Assembly (NCBI GenBank): GCA_045577675.1
Contig: JAZNIV010000104.1
Location: 1 to 50,297 of the forward strand
Direction: 5' to 3'
Source of the DNA: UBA1738 sp045577675
Lineage (GTDB): Bacteria > Bacillota > Clostridia > UBA1381
Length of the DNA stretch: 50,297 nucleotides
Numbering within the stretch: the stretch's first letter is position 1; every line of letters starts with the position of its first letter. Positions 7,804 through 14,951 of this stretch are shown piece after piece. The position numbers and the translations under genes are program-made. The notes under the pieces are model-generated. The model made no database searches. It saw only the letters and a list, made by a program, of their open reading frames with translations, and was not told the DNA's origin.

Positions 7804-9084
7804 ATGTTTATAGATAAAGCAAAAATATATATAAAAGCCGGTAACGGCGGCAACGGTGCAATTGCGTTTCACCGTGAAAAGTACGTTGCGGCAGGCGGCC
7901 CTGACGGCGGTGACGGCGGCAGAGGCGGAAATGTTGTTTTCCGCGTGGACTTAGGGCTTACTACCCTTATGGACTTCCGCTATAAGCGTAAGTATGTTGC
8001 CGAAAGCGGACAGGCAGGTATGCGTAATAAAATGAACGGCAAGCGTGGTGAGGACATTGTAATCTCAGTGCCGCAGGGAACGGTTGTACGTGATGCTGAA
8101 ACAGGGAAAATTATTGCCGACCTCTATGACCCGGATAAGGACATAATTCTTGCCCGCGGCGGCAACGGAGGCTGGGGAAACGCACATTTTGCGACAGCTA
8201 CACGTCAGACACCGAATTTTGCAAAAAACGGACAAAAGGGTGATGAAAGAGAGGTTTATCTCGAGCTTAAGCTGCTTGCAGATGTTGGTCTTGTAGGCTT
8301 TCCGAATGTAGGAAAATCCACGATTTTATCACGTACCACAAAGGCTGACCCGAAAATTGCCAACTACCACTTTACAACTCTTGAGCCAAATCTCGGCGTT
8401 GTTTCTTTAGATGAACATATGAGCTTTGTGCTTGCAGATATTCCGGGAATTATTGAGGGTGCGAGCGAGGGAGTAGGCTTAGGTCACGAGTTCCTGCGTC
8501 ATATAGAAAGGACAAGACTTTTAATTCACGTTGTGGACGTTTCCGGAATTGAAGGGAGAAATCCGATAGAGGATTTTGATATTATAAATAACGAGCTTGT
8601 AAAATATAACCTTGAGCTTGAAAGCCGTCCGCAGATTGTGGCAGCTAATAAAACAGATATTCTGCAGGATGAAGCGGTTTACAAGGAATTTTTGGAGGAA
8701 ATGAAAAAGCGTGGATATACTGTGTTTGAAATGTCCGCAGCAACCGGAGCCGGTGTATGGGAGCTTATGAAGCATACCTATACAGAGCTTTCCAAGCTGC
8801 CGCCTATTCAGGAGTTTGAAATTGAGCTTGATGTTAATGAACAGGAATTTGTTGATAAAACCGACAAGGGCTTTGAGGTTAATAAGGAGGACGGAGTATA
8901 TGTGGTTTCCGGCAGCTGGATTGAGGCTGTGGGCGGCAGCATAAACTTTTCGGACAGCGAGAGTCTGCAGTTTTTTCAGCAGTCTCTTAAAAACCGCGGC
9001 GTTATAGACGCACTTGTTGAGGCGGGCATAAATGAAGGCGACACCGTAAGAATAGGCGATTTGGAATTTGATTTCGTTTGGTAA
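7804..9084 (+). CDS. obg: GTPase Obg (ribosome assembly/stringent response)
   Basis: Essential GTPase acting in 50S subunit maturation and stress control. Three domains are visible in 426 residues: the glycine-rich Obg fold (GNGGNGAIAFHREKYVAAGG, then GGDGGRGG) over residues 1-158; the G domain with GFPNVGKST at about 165 (P-loop), DIPGIIEGAS (G3) and NKTD (G4); and a C-terminal OCT domain ending GDLEFDFVW. I start at MFIDKAKIY, the usual Obg N-terminus, behind AGGAAAGG; the ATG at 7783 upstream lacks a ribosome site and overlaps it. The rplU/rpmA genes that often precede obg are absent. Confidence 0.96.
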   Translation: MFIDKAKIYIKAGNGGNGAIAFHREKYVAAGGPDGGDGGRGGNVVFRVDLGLTTLMDFRYKRKYVAESGQAGMRNKMNGKRGEDIVISVPQGTVVRDAETGKIIADLYDPDKDIILARGGNGGWGNAHFATATRQTPNFAKNGQKGDEREVYLELKLLADVGLVGFPNVGKSTILSRTTKADPKIANYHFTTLEPNLGVVSLDEHMSFVLADIPGIIEGASEGVGLGHEFLRHIERTRLLIHVVDVSGIEGRNPIEDFDIINNELVKYNLELESRPQIVAANKTDILQDEAVYKEFLEEMKKRGYTVFEMSAATGAGVWELMKHTYTELSKLPPIQEFEIELDVNEQEFVDKTDKGFEVNKEDGVYVVSGSWIEAVGGSINFSDSESLQFFQQSLKNRGVIDALVEAGINEGDTVRIGDLEFDFVW

Positions 9085-9098
9085 ACGGGGTATTTACT

Positions 9099-10130
9099 AT
9101 GGAAAAAGGCTTGGATAGAATGAAGCGAAGAAATGAGCTTAAAAAAAGACGGAATAAAAGGCTTATATTTTTTGCTGCAGTGATTTTTGCGGCTGTGCTT
9201 GTGATAAATGCGGTTGTTTCAATGTTTGACAGCGGTACTGTTACTATTACGGTTAAGGAAGGAACGTCAACAAGCAGGATTGCAAAAATCTTAAAGGACG
9301 AGGGTGTTATAAATTCAAGGCTGTGGTTTATGCTTCGCCTGACCTTGTCAAAATATAATGGAAAGCTGCAGTACGGCACCTTTAAGATTGATAAAAATGA
9401 CTCTATCGGTGAGGTTATTGAAATTTTAGCAACCAAGGGTGCAAAGAAAAATACTGTAACTCTTACAATCCCTGAGGGATATTCTGTGGAACGAATAAAG
9501 GCGAGGGTAACTGAGCTTGGGCTTTGTACCGATAATGAATTTGAAAATGCACTAAAGAAGGATTACGATTATTCTTTCTTAAAAGCTGTGCCAAAATCAA
9601 AGGATATAAGGTATCGTTTGCAGGGCTTTTTGTATCCGTCAACATACGAGTTCTATTCGGATGCAAGTGCAGAAACCGTGATAAAGACAATGCTCGACGA
9701 GTTTGAAAAACGTGTGGGAAGTCTTGGGATTTCAGACGACAAAATGTATGAAACTATAACAAAAGCCTCAATGATAGAGAGAGAAGCAAGAATTGCCGCA
9801 GAACGCCCGATAATTGCAGGAGTTTTTGAAAACAGACTAAAGCAAAATATGCTTATGCAAATTGATGCTACCGTGGTTTATGCAATTTCAGATGGCATGT
9901 ATAACGTGGACAGGGTACTTTATAAGCACCTTGAGGTAGACTCAAAATATAACACCTATAAATACAAGGGATTACCTGTCGGCCCTATATGCTGCCCTGG
10001 GTTGTCGTCAATAAAGGCTGCGAAAAATCCGGCCTCGCATAAATATCTTTATTATCATACCGACACCAAGAAAAATGACGGAAGTCATATCTTTACCGAG
10101 AATTACGAGCAACATACCGGTACTCAATAA
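9099..10130 (+). CDS. mltG: Endolytic murein transglycosylase MltG (YceG-like)
   Basis: Membrane-anchored lytic transglycosylase that cuts new glycan strands and so limits their length. The protein has a basic cytosolic N-terminus, one membrane span at roughly residues 18-38, a LysM-like region (VKEGTSTSRIAKILKDEGVI), then the YceG catalytic domain with ASMIEREARI; the first Glu of this motif (about residue 226) is the expected catalytic acid, followed by GVFENRL and QIDATVVYA. The start is uncertain: ATG 9099 has only a weak ACGGGG site, and ATG 9120 has AAAAAGG. It follows obg by 14 bases and ends at a terminator. Confidence 0.9.
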   Translation: MEKGLDRMKRRNELKKRRNKRLIFFAAVIFAAVLVINAVVSMFDSGTVTITVKEGTSTSRIAKILKDEGVINSRLWFMLRLTLSKYNGKLQYGTFKIDKNDSIGEVIEILATKGAKKNTVTLTIPEGYSVERIKARVTELGLCTDNEFENALKKDYDYSFLKAVPKSKDIRYRLQGFLYPSTYEFYSDASAETVIKTMLDEFEKRVGSLGISDDKMYETITKASMIEREARIAAERPIIAGVFENRLKQNMLMQIDATVVYAISDGMYNVDRVLYKHLEVDSKYNTYKYKGLPVGPICCPGLSSIKAAKNPASHKYLYYHTDTKKNDGSHIFTENYEQHTGTQ

Positions 10131-10143
10131 TTAAAACTATAAG

Positions 10144-10171
10144 AATGCATCCTGCTAAGGGTGCATTTTTG
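10144..10171 (+). terminator. Intrinsic terminator after mltG
   Basis: AATGCATCCT pairs with AGGGTGCATT (ten pairs, one G-T) over the loop GCTA, running into TTTTTG. Confidence 0.82.
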
Positions 10172-10226
10172 TGGTTTTGGGCTAAGTTAACAAAGAAAAT
10201 ATAATGTCGTGTTTTGTTTTTATTGC

Positions 10227-10255
10227 TTGACTGGTGGCGATAAATGTAGTATAAT
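10227..10255 (+). promoter_or_regulatory. Sigma-A promoter of the membrane protein-sigma factor operon
   Basis: TTGACT and TATAAT separated by 17 bases. The operon containing a spore-type sigma factor is thus predicted to be read by the housekeeping sigma factor. Confidence 0.85.
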
Positions 10256-10315
10256 TTTCTTATCCGGTCAAAAAAACACCGCAGTAAAAAAGAGAAGGAA
10301 CAGGAGAAAACCACT

Positions 10316-10954
10316 ATGGAAGTATACGGAATAAAGCCTAAGAGGTTTACAAAAGAGTGGTGGGGGTATTTTTGGGATTACTATAAATGGCATACAATCG
10401 GCGGAGGGTTTGTGGCATTTTTGGTAATAACGAGCTGTGTTCAGTGCATAACACAGACAAAGTATGATTTGCAGGTAGACTACATATCGGAATATGGTAT
10501 TCTTTCAGAACACGAGGACGCACTCAGGGCGTTGGCAGAAGAGAAAATTGAGGACGTTACCGGCAACGGCAAGAATGAGGTATCAATACTAAGCCTTAAT
10601 ATGTCGCAGGCAAATGACCCGCAAATGATGCAGGCGATGCAGACTAAGTTTGTGATTGAAATGGGATATTCCGAAGGGTATGCATTTATTTTGACAAAGC
10701 AGTATGCGGATTTGATGACCGAGCAGGGTGTTTTAGAGCCGACAAGTGCGTGGGCAGGCGAATATGCAAATGACGGCTGTGTTATAAGTCTTTCGGGTTG
10801 CACAGCACTTTCCGAAATAGGCATAGACGCATCAGAGCAGGACCTGTATATTGGAATTCATAAAGTGCGTGAAAAGGAAAAGGAAGACGAGCTTGAGGTT
10901 AAGCGATATGAAAACGGTGTTCGTTTTGCACAGTATTTGATAAATCAGAGGTGA
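10316..10954 (+). CDS. Unknown single-pass membrane protein beside a sigma factor gene
   Basis: I do not recognise the family. The 212 residues have a basic, aromatic-rich cytosolic start (KRFTKEWWGYFWDYYKWHT), one membrane span at about residues 28-47, and a soluble outer part of about 160 residues with acidic and helical character and few cysteines. The ribosome site is CAGGAGA. Its TGA overlaps the start region of the sigma factor gene that follows, so the two are translationally coupled. This makes a role in controlling or sensing for that sigma factor possible, but there is no direct evidence of an anti-sigma domain. Confidence 0.8.
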   Translation: MEVYGIKPKRFTKEWWGYFWDYYKWHTIGGGFVAFLVITSCVQCITQTKYDLQVDYISEYGILSEHEDALRALAEEKIEDVTGNGKNEVSILSLNMSQANDPQMMQAMQTKFVIEMGYSEGYAFILTKQYADLMTEQGVLEPTSAWAGEYANDGCVISLSGCTALSEIGIDASEQDLYIGIHKVREKEKEDELEVKRYENGVRFAQYLINQR

Positions 10955-10959
10955 GTCCG

Positions 10960-11685
10960 GTGACCGAAGAATATGAGCTGTTTAAGAAATATAAAGAGAC
11001 CAAGGATAAAAAAATAAGAGATGAGCTTGTGCTAAGATATACGTATATGGCAAAAATTCTTGCTCATAAGTATAACAGCTCGGGTGTGGAATTTGACGAT
11101 GTTTATCAGGTTGCCTGTATGGGAGTTGTTTTGGCTGTAGAACGGTTTGACCCTGATAGAGGAGTGCAGTTTGCAACCTTTGCAACGCCTACCGTTCTTG
11201 GCGAAATACGCCGCTTTATGCGTGACAAGGCAAAATGCATTAAAATTCCGAGACGGCTTTATGAGGTGTTTTGCCGTGCGGAGGCTGTTAAAAAGCATGC
11301 CGGAAATCTGACTGTAGAGGAAATTGCAAGACAGCTTGATATGCCGGCAGAAACTGTTGAGGAAGCATATAAAATTGGTGATGCTGCATTTATAAAGTCG
11401 CTTGAGGATGAGGCATATACCGATGGCGGATTGAGCTTTGCAAGTATGGTCGGATTTGATGATAAGGGATTTACACTTATTGAAAACCATGATTTTATGC
11501 AGTACTGTATGTCAAAAATGACCGAGCAGGAGGCAGAGCTGTTTCATGAGCGGTTTCATGAGGAAAGAACGCAGCGAGAGCTTGCCCGAAAATGGGGCGT
11601 TTCACAGATGTATGTGTCGCGGCTTGAGAAAAAGGTTGTGGAAAAATTTAAAGAAATTTATCTGAAAGACCTTGAAAATGTATGA
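10960..11685 (+). CDS. RNA polymerase sigma factor, SigF/SigG/SigB family
   Basis: Directs RNA polymerase to a special promoter set; this family covers forespore and general-stress sigma factors. The 241 residues show region 2 (DDVYQVACMGVVLAVERFDP, then GVQFATFATPTVLGEIRRFM), region 3 (LTVEEIARQLDMPAETVEEA), and region 4 with the helix-turn-helix TQRELARKWGVSQMYVSRLE. I use GTG at 10960 because AGAGGTGAG lies just upstream; GTG at 10951 has no site. The SpoIIAA/SpoIIAB partners normally next to sigF are missing. Which sigma this is cannot be decided from sequence alone. Confidence 0.88.
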   Translation: MTEEYELFKKYKETKDKKIRDELVLRYTYMAKILAHKYNSSGVEFDDVYQVACMGVVLAVERFDPDRGVQFATFATPTVLGEIRRFMRDKAKCIKIPRRLYEVFCRAEAVKKHAGNLTVEEIARQLDMPAETVEEAYKIGDAAFIKSLEDEAYTDGGLSFASMVGFDDKGFTLIENHDFMQYCMSKMTEQEAELFHERFHEERTQRELARKWGVSQMYVSRLEKKVVEKFKEIYLKDLENV

Positions 11686-11700
11686 AAGCTGTGATATAAT
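11672..11700 (+). promoter_or_regulatory. Sigma-A promoter of thiT
   Basis: TTGAAA and TATAAT with 17 bases between. The -35 box lies inside the last codons of the sigma factor gene. Confidence 0.8.
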
Positions 11701-11715
11701 AGTGCAAATGAATAT

Positions 11716-11808
11716 GGAAGGGGAGCTCGTAGACGGGCTGAGAGGGAATTGGTAAATTCCGACCCTGTAACCTGATATGGATAATGCCAGCGTAGGGATT
11801 CTGTAAAT
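11716..11808 (+). promoter_or_regulatory. TPP (thiamine pyrophosphate) riboswitch
   Basis: The THI element is read directly: GGGGAGCTCG, GGGCTGAGAGGG, GACCCTGTAACCTGAT, TGGATAATGCCAGCGTAGGGA, in the right order and spacing. The CTGAGA and ACCTGAT signatures contact the pyrimidine ring and diphosphate of TPP in known structures. An intrinsic terminator follows, so TPP is expected to stop transcription into thiT. Confidence 0.97.
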
Positions 11809-11818
11809 ACGATTTTTT

Positions 11819-11853
11819 AAGCATATCCGTTTTGGGTATGCTTTTAATTTTGT
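11819..11853 (+). terminator. Riboswitch-controlled terminator before thiT
   Basis: AAGCATATCC pairs with GGGTATGCTT over a GTTTT-type loop, followed by TTAATTTTG. It lies between the TPP aptamer and thiT, so it is the likely off-switch. Confidence 0.8.
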
Positions 11854-11907
11854 TATTAAGACACATTAGGGAGATATTCATTAACTTTTTACCAAAGAAA
11901 GGAAGTA

Positions 11908-12435
11908 ATGAAAATGACAAAAACAAGAAGGCTTACCGAGATTGCCGTAAGTGTGGCAATGGCTGTAGTGTGCAGCTTTATCAAGGTGTGGGAGATGCCG
12001 CAGGGAGGCTCTGTGGCACTCACAATGATACCTATTCTTTTTATTTCTTACAGAAGAGGTGCGACGGCAGGTTTTTTCGCCGGCGGAATTTACGGATTGA
12101 TTTCCATGGCAATTGCCGGAGTGATTTACCATCCTATGTCAATTTTGCTTGATTACGTGTTAGCATTCGGCATACTTGGCATTGCCGGATTCTTCAAAAA
12201 AAGCATTGCCGGAATTTTTGCCGGAACGTGCTGTGCGGTGGCGTGCAGATTTGTCTGCTCGCTTGTGAGCGGTGCTGTAATCTTTGCAAGCTATGCTCCC
12301 GAGGGGCAGAATCCATGGATTTATTCGCTTGGATATCAGGCAACCTATATGGTGCCGGAGCTTTTAGTGTCTGTAGCAGTGCTTGTGTTTTTGTGGTACA
12401 AGGCACGTACTCTGTTTGATGTGAAAATAGGGTAA
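11908..12435 (+). CDS. thiT: Thiamine ECF transporter S component ThiT
   Basis: Membrane subunit that binds thiamine with high affinity and docks to a shared ECF energising module, not encoded here. The 175 residues give six hydrophobic spans and the ThiT pattern: VWEMPQGGSVALTMIPI around residues 28-44 with the GGS loop, LISMAI, and YQATYMVPE near the end, which in known ThiT contributes to the thiamine pocket. The start ATG at 11908 follows AAAGGAAG; the ATG two codons later is also possible. The TPP riboswitch in its leader agrees with the function. Confidence 0.95.
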   Translation: MKMTKTRRLTEIAVSVAMAVVCSFIKVWEMPQGGSVALTMIPILFISYRRGATAGFFAGGIYGLISMAIAGVIYHPMSILLDYVLAFGILGIAGFFKKSIAGIFAGTCCAVACRFVCSLVSGAVIFASYAPEGQNPWIYSLGYQATYMVPELLVSVAVLVFLWYKARTLFDVKIG

Positions 12436-12440
12436 AAATA

Positions 12441-12488
12441 AGACCTCCGAAAATTCATATTTCTGAATTTTGGAGGTCATTTTTTTAT
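12441..12488 (+). terminator. Bidirectional terminator between thiT and the nicotinamidase gene
   Basis: GACCTCC and GGAGGTC form the base, extended by AAAATTCA with TGAATTTT around a one-base bulge. ATTTTTTT follows on the plus strand and TTATTTTT on the minus strand, so it serves both convergent genes. Confidence 0.93.
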
Positions 12489-12523
12489 ACAAAAATATAT
12501 GTTAAAAGCTTCTGTGTCAGAGT

Positions 12524-13033
12524 TTATATAACTTCAATCTGACACATTTTCATTGCCAGAAGAGCATTTTCATGACTTTCAGGAGTTACACCGGCACAGC
12601 AGGAGGAATCAACAGTAACTTTTACTTCGGGCAGATATGCTTTTAAAAGCATTGCATTTGATATAACGCAGATGTCTGTGCAAAGACCTATTAATTCAAT
12701 ATAATCATATTCGCCGCTTACAACATACTGAGAGAGCTCAATGCTGCCAAAGGTTGGCTTTTCAAAAATACGGCAGTTATGTGATAAAGGTGCAATTTTT
12801 TCGTCCAGCTCCCAACCGTCTGTGCCTTTTATACAATGAGGAACGGGCAGATTTTTTCCTTCTTGTGTATCAAGATAAATTGAGCTGTGAGTGTCCTTTG
12901 TGAACACAACCTCGCCGTCAAAGCCCTTGATTTTTTCTATAACCTGAGGAACTATTAAAGCGGCTTCGATTGTGCCTAAAGCACCGCTTATAAAGTCCTT
13001 CTGCATATCTACAACAATTAAAATTTTCTTCAT
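12524..13033 (-). CDS. Nicotinamidase-like cysteine hydrolase (isochorismatase fold)
   Basis: Probably turns nicotinamide into nicotinate and ammonia for NAD salvage. The 169-residue protein keeps the expected catalytic triad Asp9 (VVDMQKDF), Lys92 (FEKPTFGS) and Cys122 (LCTDIC), and metal ligands Asp47, His49 (KDTHSS) and His66 (VPHC). It starts at ATG 13033 behind GAGGTGG; the longer open frame upstream runs through the leader hairpin and is not coding. Substrate within this family cannot be fixed from sequence, but the metal ligands favour nicotinamidase over isochorismatase. It has its own promoter and a terminator-like hairpin in the leader. Confidence 0.85.
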   Translation of the reverse strand: MKKILIVVDMQKDFISGALGTIEAALIVPQVIEKIKGFDGEVVFTKDTHSSIYLDTQEGKNLPVPHCIKGTDGWELDEKIAPLSHNCRIFEKPTFGSIELSQYVVSGEYDYIELIGLCTDICVISNAMLLKAYLPEVKVTVDSSCCAGVTPESHENALLAMKMCQIEVI

Positions 13034-13044
13034 ACTTACCACCT

Positions 13045-13075
13045 CAATAAAAAATGTGTAGCCGAATCTACACAT
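13045..13075 (-). promoter_or_regulatory. Terminator-like hairpin in the nicotinamidase leader
   Basis: On the minus strand ATGTGTAG (13068-13075) pairs perfectly with CTACACAT (13054-13061) over a six-base loop, followed at once by TTTTTTATT. It lies between the promoter at 13132-13160 and the gene, about 20 bases before the start codon, so it looks like an attenuator. The signal it might respond to is unknown. Confidence 0.6.
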
Positions 13076-13131
13076 AAAAAATATATACATAGTTTTGCGT
13101 ATACATAATACTATTCGCACTATCTATGCTC

Positions 13132-13160
13132 ATTATATAAAATATAAAATTCTTTGTCAA
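13132..13160 (-). promoter_or_regulatory. Consensus sigma-A promoter of the nicotinamidase gene
   Basis: Perfect TTGACA and TATAAT with 17 bases between, on the minus strand; the leader to the start codon is about 90 bases. The rest of the 378-base gene-free stretch 13034-13411 holds the hairpin described here, then the oadB promoter, riboswitch and terminator. Confidence 0.88.
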
Positions 13161-13222
13161 CCATTTTTTTAATCCGAAGTAAAATTATCAGAAAATAAAG
13201 CTGTCGGTTTTTCTGTCAGCTC

Positions 13223-13251
13223 TTGACAAATCTTTAAAAATCCGTTATAAT
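13223..13251 (+). promoter_or_regulatory. Consensus sigma-A promoter of the oadB operon
   Basis: Perfect TTGACA and TATAAT with 17 bases between. Transcription would start about ten bases before the riboswitch. Confidence 0.9.
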
Positions 13252-13261
13252 ACTAAGGAAA

Positions 13262-13346
13262 TAAAAGGGAGTAGCTGACAGTTTATGTGACAATCGGCGT
13301 CAATACGGCATATGCCCGCCATTGTATTAAACAGCAAGACTTTTAT
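13262..13346 (+). promoter_or_regulatory. yybP-ykoY family (Mn2+) riboswitch
   Basis: The three sequence hallmarks are present in order: AAAAGGGAGTAGC at the 5' side, GGCGTCAATACGG in the L3 region, and AGCAAGACTTTT at the 3' side. The central stem ACAAT-C-GGCG pairs with CGCC-ATTGT around the conserved GTCA/ACG loop, and AAAAG closes with CTTTT. This is the architecture of yybP-ykoY RNAs, which sense Mn2+ and usually turn on metal-export genes. The 3' strand AGACTTTT is shared with a terminator stem, so metal binding should prevent termination. Confidence 0.9.
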
Positions 13347-13379
13347 TGCAGCTTTTGGCTTGCAGTAAAAGTCTTTTTT
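13336..13379 (+). terminator. Riboswitch-controlled terminator before oadB
   Basis: AGACTTTTATTGCA pairs over 14 positions (one G-T) with TGCAGTAAAAGTCT and runs into TTTTTTG. Its 5' arm is the same AGACTTTT used by the riboswitch closing stem, so the two structures exclude each other. Confidence 0.92.
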
Positions 13380-13411
13380 GATGCTTACTTCAAATTAAGG
13401 AGAGGAAAAAT

Positions 13412-14521
13412 ATGGAAATTTTACTTGAAAACCTACTGCTTATTGAGTGGAAAATGGTAGTAATGTGGGCAATCGGCGGAATACTTATTTATCTTGCCAT
13501 TAAAAAGAATATGGAGCCGTCGCTGCTTTTGCCCATGGGCTTTGGTGCGATTTTGGTAAACCTGCCGCTTTCAGGTGCGGTTACGCAAGGCGCAGAGGTG
13601 GGAATACTTGATGTACTGTTTAATGCGTGCATTTCAAACGAGCTGTTTCCGCTTTTGCTATTTGTCGGAATTGGTGCGATGATTGACTTTACGCCGCTTC
13701 TTCAAAATCCAAAGCTGATGCTGTTCGGAGCGGCTGCACAGTTTGGTATTTTCTTTACGCTTTGTGCGGCAACGCTTCTCGGCTTTGACATTAAGGACGC
13801 GGCTTCAATTGCGGTAATCGGTGCAGCAGACGGCCCTACTTCAATATTTGTTGCTAACCACTTCGGCTCGAATTATTTAGGTGCAATTATGGTTGCGGCA
13901 TACTCATATATGGCACTTGTGCCGATAATTCAGCCGCCTGTAATAAAGCTTATTACATCTAAAAAGGAACGCCGCATACGTATGGAATACACAGAAAAAA
14001 CTGTGTCCAAAACTACAAAAATTCTCTTCCCGATATTACTTACTGTTATTGCAGGTCTGATTTCACCGCAGAGTGTTGCCTTGGTTGGATTTTTAATGTT
14101 CGGTAACCTTATCCGTGAATGTGGCGTGTTAGACTCGCTTTCGGAAACGGCACAGAAGGTACTTGCAAATCTCGTAACCCTGTTTTTGGGAATTACTGTT
14201 GCTGCAAGAATGCAGGCTGATGCGTTTTTAAGCGTAGAAACACTTATGATTTTAGGACTTGGCCTTGTTGCCTTTGTGTTTGACACTGTGGGCGGTGTTG
14301 TGGTTGCAAAGGTCGTAAACATATTTGCTAAAAAGAAGATAAACCCGATGATTGGTGCGGCAGGAATTTCGGCTTTCCCAATGTCTGCAAGAGTTATTAA
14401 CAAAATGGGGCTTGAAGAGGATAACCAAAATTTCCTCCTGATGCACTCAATCTGCGTAAATGTTTCGGGACAGATTGCATCTGTTATTGCAGGCGGTCTT
14501 ATACTTAGAATGTTTGGCTAA
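13412..14521 (+). CDS. oadB: Sodium ion-translocating decarboxylase beta subunit-like membrane protein
   Basis: Beta subunits of oxaloacetate, methylmalonyl-CoA and glutaconyl-CoA decarboxylases are membrane proteins that decarboxylate carboxybiotin and pump Na+ out. The 369 residues have about nine to eleven spans and the conserved GAADGPTS at 137-144; its Asp140 corresponds to the Na+-binding Asp of known OadB. GISAFPMSARVINKMG and NFLLMHSICVNVSGQ near the C-terminus also match. The site AAGGAGAGG sets the start. No alpha (carboxyltransferase), biotin-carrier or delta gene is near, so the substrate is unknown. The Mn2+ riboswitch in front is unexpected. Confidence 0.88.
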   Translation: MEILLENLLLIEWKMVVMWAIGGILIYLAIKKNMEPSLLLPMGFGAILVNLPLSGAVTQGAEVGILDVLFNACISNELFPLLLFVGIGAMIDFTPLLQNPKLMLFGAAAQFGIFFTLCAATLLGFDIKDAASIAVIGAADGPTSIFVANHFGSNYLGAIMVAAYSYMALVPIIQPPVIKLITSKKERRIRMEYTEKTVSKTTKILFPILLTVIAGLISPQSVALVGFLMFGNLIRECGVLDSLSETAQKVLANLVTLFLGITVAARMQADAFLSVETLMILGLGLVAFVFDTVGGVVVAKVVNIFAKKKINPMIGAAGISAFPMSARVINKMGLEEDNQNFLLMHSICVNVSGQIASVIAGGLILRMFG

Positions 14522-14554
14522 TTGATTTGATTTTGTTGAAAGGAATAGTAGGTT

Positions 14555-14674
14555 ATGAATTTGAACGGATTTTTAGAAATTATCCCTGCGGCACTTACAG
14601 GCTGGGCAAATGTTTTTGCGGTTATCCTGATAGTTGTTGCAATGGTTGTACTATTAAATAAGCTGTGTAAATAA
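14555..14674 (+). CDS. 39-residue single-span membrane peptide after oadB
   Basis: A small gene with start ATG at 14555 and AAAGGAA upstream, 33 bases after oadB. The peptide begins MNLNGFLEIIPAALTGWANV and then has one hydrophobic span of about 20 residues (about 19-35), ending NKLCK. Decarboxylase pumps carry a small one-span gamma subunit (OadG/MmdD type); this peptide is shorter but in the right place, so a gamma-like assembly role is inferred. The palindromic element begins immediately after its stop codon. Confidence 0.6.
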   Translation: MNLNGFLEIIPAALTGWANVFAVILIVVAMVVLLNKLCK

Positions 14675-14757
14675 TAAAGGGGCTGTAAAAATAGTCTGGA
14701 GTGCAAAAAGGCGACAACGCAGAACTTTTACGGGCCTGATTTTTGATTAAATAAGGT

Positions 14758-14796
14758 AGAGAAAGCTCAAAAAGACAGAGGTTTCTCTATTTTTTT
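14758..14796 (+). terminator. Terminator-like hairpin inside repeat copy 1
   Basis: AGAGAAAGCTC pairs with GAGGTTTCTCT (one mismatch), followed by seven T. In copy 2 the same stem is perfect. It is the likely stop for the oadB transcript. Confidence 0.65.
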
Positions 14797-14910
14797 GCCT
14801 TTTTGCTATGAATAAAACGTGCCACCAGGCGTACACGCGTACGCCATCGGGTAACCCAAGGCAAAGCCTTGGCTCGTTTTATCCATTCCAAACAATTTTT
14901 CCTATCCCCA

Positions 14911-14943
14911 CAAAAAAGGAACTGTATTTTTTTACAGTCCCCT
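14911..14943 (-). terminator. Terminator of the P-type ATPase gene, formed by the repeat's right end
   Basis: On the minus strand GGGGACTGTA pairs with TACAGTTCC over an A-rich loop, followed by TTTTTTG. It lies a few bases after the ATPase stop codon. Confidence 0.75.
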
Positions 14944-14951
14944 TTTGAATG

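Larger units (their letters stand above)
14676..14946 (+). repeat. Palindrome-rich repeat element, copy 1
   Basis: About 270 bases repeated in the same orientation at 17696-17958, roughly 80-85% alike by eye. The ends are inverted: AAAGGGGCTGTAAAAATA at the left and, read on the other strand, AAAAGGGGACTGTAAAAAAATA at the right. Inside are nested inverted repeats: GCAAAAAGGC (14703-14712) with GCCTTTTTGC (14797-14806), and ATAAAACG (14812-14819) with CGTTTTAT (14875-14882), the latter enclosing two short hairpins (14828-14845, 14856-14872). No reading frame. It resembles a MITE or a structured RNA element; no target duplication is visible. It fills the gap between the 39-residue peptide gene and the ATPase stop codon. 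Confidence 0.85.

Noticed and set aside
13034..13120. N-terminal extension of the nicotinamidase gene
   Set aside because: The open frame continues upstream, but it runs through the terminator-like hairpin, and the family N-terminus with a good ribosome site begins at 13033.
13190..13222. Hairpin AGCTG/CAGCT upstream of the oadB promoter as part of the riboswitch
   Set aside because: It lies before the promoter and so is not in the transcript.
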